Positions 15,418-20,270 of a DNA stretch of 20,270 nt are shown here, one piece after another. The position numbers were made by a program, and so were the translations under genes. A model generated the notes under the pieces. It had not been told where the DNA came from. It made no database searches and saw only the letters and a program-made list of their open reading frames with translations. The stretch is from a virus. The stretch spans positions 1-20,270 of IMG/VR virus record IMGVR_UViG_3300037054_000017; one strand, 5' to 3'. Every line of letters starts with the position of its first letter. Position 1 is the first letter of the stretch.

Positions 15418-15473
15418 TCGTTCTCGCCTGTTCTTTGTCTTCCTTCAAACCGTTGACCTGATCGGAGATCCTC

Positions 15474-16490
15474 GTGCTCTACAATCAACCGTTCGATCAA
15501 CCCAATAGTCCATCCGCGCCCTATGTCGACGGCAATCCGGCGTCGGGGACGCCAGGGTCAATTCCGCGTGGCGCTGCTATCGAATATCCGCAGCGCGAGA
15601 TCGTAGAGGTCATCCGCTGGGCATGGCAAGACAAGGCCTTCCCCGGCTGCCTCGCACCGTCGAATGGCGATCTCACGCAATTGCGCAAGGTGTTTCAAGG
15701 TATCTTTCTCAGTCAGAAGACAGTCCTGACCGAGGCAACTACGTTCTATGTCAACGCCTCGTCCGGCAATGACTCGACCGGCAATGGCACTGCGGGCGCT
15801 CCGTGGCAGACCTTGCAGCACGCCTACAGCGCCGTCCTGGCGGCCTACGCCTCGGCCGGTGTCGTCATCACCTTCCAGTGCACCGGTGCGTTTACTGGAA
15901 GCCTTTCGGTCTCTGCACCTATCAGCGGCGCCGTCGGGGCCGCGTCGACAGTCTTCGATTTTATGGCCGGGGCATCGATCACGGTCAGCAACACGTCGTG
16001 CATCGGTGCCAGCAATTGCGGGGTCATGATCGATGGCGATGTCGCGCTCAGTGCGACAGGGTCTGGTGTCTGCTGCGGGCTGATTACCGGCATCGGCGGC
16101 ATCATCGAGACGACAGGCGGCTCAAGCCTCAAGTTCGGCGCGTGCTCATCCGGTCACGTCTACACGGATGCGCCGGGTTCCTTCATCGGATTGAGCGGCA
16201 GTTACACCATAAACGGCGCTGCGCCCTATCATCTTATCAGCTTCGGCGGGTACATCGCCGGCGGACCTTGCACGGTCACGCTAACGGGCGCTCCGAATTT
16301 CTCTAACGCGTTCGTCAGCGCTGTTTCACTAGGATCCATCTATTATGGTGCCGTGACATTTTCCGGGTCGGCCACCGGCGTGCGATACCAAGGTGGCACC
16401 AACGCGCTCATCAACACCAGCGGCGGCGGCGCCAACTTCTTCCCAGGCAATTCGCCAGGCGATGTCGCGAACGGCGCCGTCTACGTCTAA
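15474..16490 (+). CDS. Tailspike/tail fibre with pectate-lyase-like beta-helix
   Basis: A 338-residue protein with GTG start at 15474 and GGAG at 15464-15467. Residues 1-80 form a virion-attachment part (YNQPFDQP ... SIPRGAAIEYPQREIVEVIRWAW). At 90 begins TFYVNASSGNDSTGNGTAGA and WQTLQHAYSAV, the opening of right-handed beta-helix (pectate-lyase superfamily) proteins that bind or cut polysaccharide. Residues 130-300 repeat short strands rich in Gly, Ser, Thr, Val. The end (TNALINTSGGGANFFPGN) is a common terminal cap of such fibres. Cysteines are frequent (at least seven). It is short for a tailspike with enzymatic activity, so it may only bind. Catalytic residues cannot be named. Confidence 0.7.
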   Translation: MLYNQPFDQPNSPSAPYVDGNPASGTPGSIPRGAAIEYPQREIVEVIRWAWQDKAFPGCLAPSNGDLTQLRKVFQGIFLSQKTVLTEATTFYVNASSGNDSTGNGTAGAPWQTLQHAYSAVLAAYASAGVVITFQCTGAFTGSLSVSAPISGAVGAASTVFDFMAGASITVSNTSCIGASNCGVMIDGDVALSATGSGVCCGLITGIGGIIETTGGSSLKFGACSSGHVYTDAPGSFIGLSGSYTINGAAPYHLISFGGYIAGGPCTVTLTGAPNFSNAFVSAVSLGSIYYGAVTFSGSATGVRYQGGTNALINTSGGGANFFPGNSPGDVANGAVYV

Positions 16491-16529
16491 TTCCGCAAAC
16501 GAAAACTTCTCAGAGAGGTAGCACTCGCC

Positions 16530-17120
16530 ATGCCTTCGTATAATCCATCAAATTGGTATTGGGTTGTTGCCGGCTCGACGACGCAGGTGTTTTCCAGCGC
16601 GTCTGGAACCTATGTCCAGATCAGCGACGCGACATATGTCGCATGGCTCGCGGCCGGGGGGCACCCGACGCGCATCGACACCGAGGCCAGTCTCATCGCC
16701 GTGCTCGCCCAACAAGCGCCGAGCGTGGTGGTGCAGACACCAGCGGGGCTCGCCACCTATGCGGCGGCGAAGCAAGCGGCGATCATGGCCGGTGGAATTT
16801 CGGTCAATGTCGGCGGCACAAACGCCGAGATGGTCGATGCGTCGACCGACACGATGAGCCTTGTTCTGTTGCAGGGCGCGGTCTCAATCGCGCAGGCCAA
16901 GCCCGGCGCGACGTTCCCTTGGGTGCAAGACAATGGTGTCGCAGTCACGCTCACGGCCGCACAAGTTCTCGTGATCTTCGCCACCGTGAGCGCCTTTCTG
17001 CAAGCAACATTCGCCGCGCTCGCCGGGGTACTCGCCGCCATATCGGCGGGCACTATCACGACAAAGGCACAAGTCGATACGCCGCCATCCGGCGTCCCGG
17101 GGTGGCCGGTCAACAGCTAA
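16530..17120 (+). CDS. Tail-fibre-associated protein with DUF4376-like C-terminus
   Basis: A 196-residue protein with AGAGAGG (16511-16517) before the ATG. The first 60 residues (NWYWVVAGSTTQVFSSASGTYV ... YVAWLAAGGHPTRI) are a compact module often found in small proteins after tail fibres. Residues 75-190 resemble DUF4376: GGISVNVGGT, a run of helix, PWVQDNGVAVTLTAAQVLVIFATVSAFLQATFAAL and AAISAGTITTKAQVDTP. Such proteins likely assist folding or attach to the fibre. No enzymatic motif is seen. Confidence 0.6.
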   Translation: MPSYNPSNWYWVVAGSTTQVFSSASGTYVQISDATYVAWLAAGGHPTRIDTEASLIAVLAQQAPSVVVQTPAGLATYAAAKQAAIMAGGISVNVGGTNAEMVDASTDTMSLVLLQGAVSIAQAKPGATFPWVQDNGVAVTLTAAQVLVIFATVSAFLQATFAALAGVLAAISAGTITTKAQVDTPPSGVPGWPVNS

Positions 17121-17196
17121 TGGAGCGGCAGTTATCTATGACGATGGGTAAGGCGATCTATGGAAAATCTTCTCGCCTAGGGCTTAGAGGACCGCC

Positions 17197-17556
17197 ATGA
17201 CGACAATTACCCATGATCCAATTGACTTTGTCTGCGGTGATACTTGGAAAATTACACTGCCCGATGTCGCCAGTGATGGCGCTCCGCTCGATCTCAACGG
17301 CGCGACGGTTGCGTGGCGGCTCGATAGCATCGACGGAAGCAAGAATTTCCTGTCACTCGAGAACGACACCAACGGCGGCATCCAGACCTTCCTCGACACC
17401 AACGGCCATGGCGACATCTTGGTCACGGTGCCGAAAGCAGAGACTTTGACACTTGCGCCCGGCAGCTATGTCGATTGGCTTCGCGTCACACTCACGGACG
17501 GCACCACTTTGACGGTATGGACCGGCGCGATCCGCGCGGCTGCGAATCCTGCCTAA
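17197..17556 (+). CDS. Small beta-rich tail protein (BppU N-terminal-like)
   Basis: A 119-residue protein with AGAGGA before its ATG at 17197. FVCGDTWKITLPDVASDGAPLDLNGATVAWRLD, GDILVTVPKAETLTLAPGSYVDWLRVTLTDGTTLTVWTGAIRA is the pattern of an Ig-like sandwich as in the N-terminal domain of the baseplate protein BppU of lactococcal phages ('GDTW....D..G.p.dltg....w.l.....G.Y'). It probably acts as an adaptor in the receptor-binding assembly. The resemblance is at pattern level only. Confidence 0.5.
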   Translation: MTTITHDPIDFVCGDTWKITLPDVASDGAPLDLNGATVAWRLDSIDGSKNFLSLENDTNGGIQTFLDTNGHGDILVTVPKAETLTLAPGSYVDWLRVTLTDGTTLTVWTGAIRAAANPA

Positions 17557-17576
17557 CTGAAAATCCGGGGCGATCA

Positions 17577-18212
17577 ATGACCGTTCGATCAACGGCGCTT
17601 CCGCGCGCGTTTAATCTGAGCCGTTGGGCTTATTTTCTTGATTTTGCCTTGGCTCCGTTCGCTGCGATCGGGCTGCTCTCGATTGTGCTTTGCGTGAGAC
17701 CTATCGGCCCAGCGATGGCGCTCGTCTGCCTCACGTCCGGCTTTGTTGGTTGGACATTGGCCGAATATTGGATCCATCGCGGTCTGTTTCATGCGCTGAC
17801 GGCGTTTGAGCGCATGCACACGGTTCACCATCTCAATCCCAAGGGATGGGTTGGCATTGCCAGCTGGGGAACGTTCGGAACCTTCGCAGCAATTTGGCTT
17901 GCGGCCGCCGCGCTGATCGATGTCGCCATTGCCTCAACGTTCACTGCCGGCGTGATCCTCGGCTATCTCACCTATTGCATCGTGCATGTCCGATATCATC
18001 ACGGCGATCGCACGAAATTCAACCGCTACATCGCGTTCATGTGGCGGCATCACGCGGCCCATCATCGTGGCGGCAAGGGCAATTTCGGCGTGACGAGTCC
18101 GCTCTGGGATTTCGTCTTCGGGTCGTATCGCCAAGGCCGCGAAGTAATTCCGCATCGCTCGCCGCCATCTGTCTCGCTAACCGCAGCCATCAATCCAAAC
18201 AGGAGAGGGTAA
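17577..18212 (+). CDS. Fatty acid hydroxylase/sterol desaturase family membrane protein
   Basis: A 211-residue protein; ATG at 17577 is chosen because GGGG lies just upstream, and the open frame back to 17475 crosses the previous gene. Hydrophobic segments lie near residues 18-40, 44-62, 93-118 and 119-138. Four histidine clusters are seen: HRGLFH (67-72), HTVHH (81-85), H137 with HH141-142, and HHAAHH (158-163). This is the eight-histidine di-iron site layout of the FA_hydroxylase superfamily, whose members hydroxylate or desaturate lipids, sterols or carotenoids in membranes using O2. The ending GVTSPLWDFVFGSY is also typical. Substrate is unknown. It sits between tail-fibre and lysis genes, so it is a phage accessory gene, and its TAATG overlap couples it to the next ORF. 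Confidence 0.85.
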   Translation: MTVRSTALPRAFNLSRWAYFLDFALAPFAAIGLLSIVLCVRPIGPAMALVCLTSGFVGWTLAEYWIHRGLFHALTAFERMHTVHHLNPKGWVGIASWGTFGTFAAIWLAAAALIDVAIASTFTAGVILGYLTYCIVHVRYHHGDRTKFNRYIAFMWRHHAAHHRGGKGNFGVTSPLWDFVFGSYRQGREVIPHRSPPSVSLTAAINPNRRG

Positions 18213-18442
18213 TGAAAAAGATTGTTGCTGAACTTGAGGGCCTGCTCGCTCGCCTAAAAGGCGAGGTTGAGGCAATGGGGCATGGCTCAGCCGGTGCCGC
18301 GCCAGCCGCACCCGCTGCCCCGGCAGTAGCCGCGGCAGAGCCAGCGCCAGCAGTTGCCGAAGAGCCTACCCCGGCAGTAGCCGCGGCAGAGCTAGCGCCA
18401 GCAGTTGCCGAAGAGCCTGCGCCGGCCGCGACTGTCGGTTGA
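18212..18442 (+). CDS. Small Pro/Ala-rich protein of unknown function
   Basis: A 76-residue protein with AGGAGAGGG just before the ATG, overlapping the hydroxylase stop (TAATG at 18210-18214). Residues 1-25 form a short amphipathic, coiled-coil-like helix (KIVAELEGLLARLKGEVEAM). The rest is an acidic Pro/Ala-rich low-complexity tail with two 17-residue repeats. No signal peptide, membrane segment or known domain is visible. After the stop, the +1 frame continues in the same style (DPAPAAPAGPAPTV, stop at 18483-18485), so the gene may have been shortened by a frameshift. Coupling suggests it works with, or is regulated like, the hydroxylase. Confidence 0.6.
   Translation: MKKIVAELEGLLARLKGEVEAMGHGSAGAAPAAPAAPAVAAAEPAPAVAEEPTPAVAAAELAPAVAEEPAPAATVG
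18320..18421 (+). repeat. Two tandem 51-bp units in the Pro/Ala-rich gene
   Basis: Units 18320-18370 and 18371-18421 are nearly identical, each encoding PAVAAAE(P/L)APAVAEEP plus one residue. Differences are a C/T change in the middle and the last codon. A recent in-frame tandem duplication is likely, and the copy number may vary among relatives. Confidence 0.85.
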
Positions 18443-18448
18443 TCCGGC

Positions 18449-18467
18449 GCCAGCGGCTCCCGCTGGC
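18449..18467 (+). other. GC-rich hairpin after the Pro/Ala-rich gene
   Basis: GCCAGCGG (18449-18456) pairs with CCGCTGGC (18460-18467) around a 3-base loop. No T-run follows, so it is not a standard terminator; it may arise from Pro/Ala codon repetition or affect mRNA stability before the lysis genes. Confidence 0.35.
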
Positions 18468-18520
18468 CCTGCGCCGACCGTCTGACATAGCAGCGTTTCA
18501 TCAAAAGGTAGTACCCGATC

Positions 18521-19849
18521 ATGTTGACGACGGAATCTCTCCGGCGGCTATGGCCGCACGGCGATTCGAAGGTGCCGGGCCTGATCGATGGCATCGTCGC
18601 GGCCGCGCCGGCCGTGTTCGCCAAATACGGATTGACCACGCCGCTGGTCGTCGCTCACGCGATGGCGCAGTTCAGCCACGAGTGCGGCGCCGGTCTGGAA
18701 ATGGTCGAGAACCTGAACTATTCGGCCAGGGGTCTTCAGCAGACGTGGCCGACGCGCTTTAGCGCATCTAAGGCGTTGGCCTATCAGCACCAGCCGCAAA
18801 AGATCGCCGATGAAGTCTATGATGGCCGCATGGGCGACAAGCCCGATAGCGACGACGGCTGGAACTATCGCGGCCGCGGCTTGTCGCAAACGACCGGTCG
18901 CCAGGCTTACGCGAAGCTGGGCGAGATCGCCGGCCCCGATCTCCTGACCAATCCCGATCAGGTCAATGATCCGATGCACGCACTCGAATGTGCGGTCGCC
19001 GATTTCGTCGTGATCTGTCATTGCCTGCCGTTCGCCCAAAAGGACGACGTGCGCGGCGTCACGCATCACCTCAACGGCGGTTTCATCGGCGAAACGAAAC
19101 GCGAAGAGTGGCTGCGGAAATGGAAAAAGGAACTTAGCGCCGCATCTCCTGCACCGAGGTCCGAGGTATCGGCCGCGCTGCTGGCTATTCCTGACGCCCT
19201 AGCACCGACCGAGGCTCATGCCGATGAGGTTGCCGACGATACCGCGCCCGAGGATCAAGGCCTGGTGTTCGGGGACAAGGGCTGGGAAGTCGAAGCCGTC
19301 CAGACCAGGCTCACCGAGCTCGGCTATCCGGTCGGCAAGCCGGATGGCTGCTTCAACGAAGCGACCCGCGCTGCCGTGCTGGCGTTCCAGGCCAACGAGG
19401 GTTTGAGCACCACAGGCGTCATCGATCAGGCCACACGCGCGCGCATGACCGACGCGCCGCAGAAACCGGTCTCGGAAGGCCGCGCTACCTCCTCGCTCGA
19501 TGATCTGCGGGCAGACGGCTCACGCACCATCGCAGCAACCGACCAGATCGGCATGTTTGGCAAGATCAAGATGTGGGGCGGCGGCATTCTCGGTGGCGGC
19601 TGGGCCGCCCAGCAATCCGGCATGGTCAATCTCGATACGATCCAGTCCGGCGTCGACAAGGCGCACCAAGCCTACGGCATTCTCGACAGCATCAAGGAAC
19701 TCATCCCGACCGGCCTGTTGTCGCATCCTGCGACACCGTTCGTCGCCGTCGGGTTGGCCGGCCTCGGCTTCCTGGTGTGGAAGAACGCCCGCAAGGCCGC
19801 CGTCGCGCGCCTCGATGATCATCGCTCCGGCGACAATATGGGGAGGTGA
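18521..19849 (+). CDS. Endolysin: GH19-type lysozyme, peptidoglycan-binding domain and C-terminal membrane segment
   Basis: A 442-residue protein with AAAGGTAG before the ATG. Residues 1-205 are a GH19/chitinase-like muramidase: AMAQFSHECGAG with Glu54, ENLNYSARGL with Glu63 (the nine-residue spacing of the two acidic residues in phage endolysins such as SPN1S), NYRGRGLSQTTGR (115-127) and THHLNGG (181-187). A Pro/Ala/Glu linker follows. Residues 247-311 are a PG_binding_1 domain (GDKGWEVEAVQTRLTELGYPVGKPDGCFNEATRAAVLAFQ). Residues 343-362 are Gly-rich and 405-420 are hydrophobic (TPFVAVGLAGLGFLVW), then basic, a likely membrane anchor. It degrades host peptidoglycan at lysis. There is no N-terminal signal. 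Confidence 0.85.
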   Translation: MLTTESLRRLWPHGDSKVPGLIDGIVAAAPAVFAKYGLTTPLVVAHAMAQFSHECGAGLEMVENLNYSARGLQQTWPTRFSASKALAYQHQPQKIADEVYDGRMGDKPDSDDGWNYRGRGLSQTTGRQAYAKLGEIAGPDLLTNPDQVNDPMHALECAVADFVVICHCLPFAQKDDVRGVTHHLNGGFIGETKREEWLRKWKKELSAASPAPRSEVSAALLAIPDALAPTEAHADEVADDTAPEDQGLVFGDKGWEVEAVQTRLTELGYPVGKPDGCFNEATRAAVLAFQANEGLSTTGVIDQATRARMTDAPQKPVSEGRATSSLDDLRADGSRTIAATDQIGMFGKIKMWGGGILGGGWAAQQSGMVNLDTIQSGVDKAHQAYGILDSIKELIPTGLLSHPATPFVAVGLAGLGFLVWKNARKAAVARLDDHRSGDNMGR

Positions 19850-19852
19850 ACA

Positions 19853-20248
19853 ATGTTGTTGGGTCTCGTCTCTCTCATTCCTGGTGCAGGTCCGGTCGTG
19901 GCCGGCATTGGATACGTCCTCGGCATGCTGTGGCGGTGCAAGCCATGCCTGATCGCGATGGCGCTGCTCGCCGCCTTCGTGTGGGGCGACATTCGCGCCA
20001 CGCGTAAAGAGCGCGCCGCCTGCAAGGCCGCCGATCTATCGATGCAGCTCAAGGCGAAAGAGCGTGACCTCGCGATCAAAGAGGACACGGTCAAGTTTGC
20101 TCAGCAAAAGGTCGACGAGCTGACCCAGCAGACCACGGATTTGAAAAAAAAGGTGTCCGACTATGACAAGGCTCTCACAGATTCCAAGGCTGGCGCTTGC
20201 CCTATCAGCGACGATAATGCTCGCCGCTTGCGCGGGATCACCAGGTAA
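19853..20248 (+). CDS. Inner-membrane spanin (Rz-like), possibly with a holin-like N-terminus
   Basis: A 131-residue protein; GGGGAGGTG (19840-19848) precedes ATG 19853, 3 bases after the endolysin stop. There are two hydrophobic stretches, residues 2-26 and 32-45, split by RCKPC, whereas Rz has one N-terminal anchor. Residues 50-112 are a charged coiled coil (KAKERDLAIKEDTVKFAQQKVDELTQQTTDLKKK), and the end ACPISDDNARRLRGI is of the Rz type. i-spanins span the periplasm and fuse the inner to the outer membrane after the peptidoglycan is gone. The presence of an overlapping lipoprotein gene supports this. The additional hydrophobic stretch could provide a holin-like function. Confidence 0.75.
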   Translation: MLLGLVSLIPGAGPVVAGIGYVLGMLWRCKPCLIAMALLAAFVWGDIRATRKERAACKAADLSMQLKAKERDLAIKEDTVKFAQQKVDELTQQTTDLKKKVSDYDKALTDSKAGACPISDDNARRLRGITR

Positions 20249-20270
20249 CCCGAAGCTGCAGGTCCAGATC
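20163..20270 (+). CDS. Outer-membrane lipoprotein spanin (Rz1-like), cut by the window end
   Basis: An ATG at 20163, in the +1 frame relative to the spanin gene, opens a frame to the end of the window (36 codons). It encodes MTRLSQIPRLALALSATIML then AAC: a basic start, hydrophobic core and LAAC lipobox with Cys23 as the lipidated residue, followed by AGSPGNPKLQV. Starting an Rz1 gene inside the 3' part of Rz is the classical arrangement. It would interact with the i-spanin C-terminus in the periplasm. The 3' end lies outside the window. Confidence 0.8.
   Translation, partial: MTRLSQIPRLALALSATIMLAACAGSPGNPKLQVQI

Noticed and set aside
17138-17200. 20-codon ORF ending in an ATGA overlap with the BppU-like gene
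   Set aside because: No close SD (GGAG is 12 bases away), no recognisable sequence; possibly only a chance open frame, though translational coupling is conceivable.
17475-17576. Upstream extension of the hydroxylase
   Set aside because: The additional 34 residues overlap the preceding gene and are His/Arg/Asp-rich; ATG 17577 has an SD-like GGGG.
18190-18639. Minus-strand ORF rich in Ala/Gly/Ser/Thr repeats
   Set aside because: The repeats are the reverse complement of the Pro/Ala-rich gene; a by-product of the 51-bp units.
1-20270. tRNA genes, CRISPR arrays, insertion sequences, attachment sites or promoters
   Set aside because: I saw no cloverleaf, regular spaced repeats, transposase, integrase or convincing -35/-10 pair on reading the window.

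Overview
This window is a contiguous, single-strand (+) block of bacteriophage late genes: the end of the head module, a complete contractile-tail and baseplate module of the Mu/FluMu (gp37-gp48) type, two receptor-binding gene sets, one metabolic-looking accessory gene, and a lysis cassette that runs off the right edge. I see no host housekeeping gene, integrase, transposase, tRNA or CRISPR. G+C of about 60%, the codon choice and the protein flavour suggest a prophage or temperate phage of an alphaproteobacterium, most likely of the Rhizobiales (Bradyrhizobium/Rhodopseudomonas-like). That host assignment is inference.

Layout. 1-1609: the 3' part of a glycosyltransferase-like gene (open at the left edge), a putative head-tail joining protein and the tail terminator, joined by overlapping stop/start codons. 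1616-4738: a small conserved protein, tail sheath, tail tube and tail assembly chaperone. The chaperone carries a tandemly duplicated domain and a well-formed -1 frameshift site giving a longer product. 4749-11812: tape measure protein with two cell-wall-directed domains, a gpN-like protein split into two overlapping genes, baseplate hub gpP, spike gp45, wedge proteins gp46 and gp47. 11826-13800: a collar-type tail fibre and its chaperone-like partner, placed before the gp48-like gene rather than after it. 13801-13961: a short scar-like stretch with a 25-codon ORF and a 15-bp direct repeat. 13962-17556: the gp48-like protein, an unknown structural protein, a beta-helix-type tailspike, a DUF4376-like protein and a BppU-N-like protein.

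17577-18442: a membrane fatty-acid-hydroxylase/sterol-desaturase family protein, translationally coupled to a small Pro/Ala-rich protein. This is the most unexpected part of the window. 18521-20270: lysis genes, namely a GH19-type endolysin with a peptidoglycan-binding domain and a C-terminal membrane segment, an inner-membrane spanin, and an outer-membrane lipoprotein spanin starting in another frame inside the spanin gene and cut by the window end.

Together the genes build the tail from the neck down (terminator, sheath, tube, chaperone, tape measure, baseplate, fibres) and then provide host lysis. Almost all intergenic gaps are short or negative, so the block is probably transcribed as one late operon from a promoter outside the window. 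I found no convincing promoter inside it.
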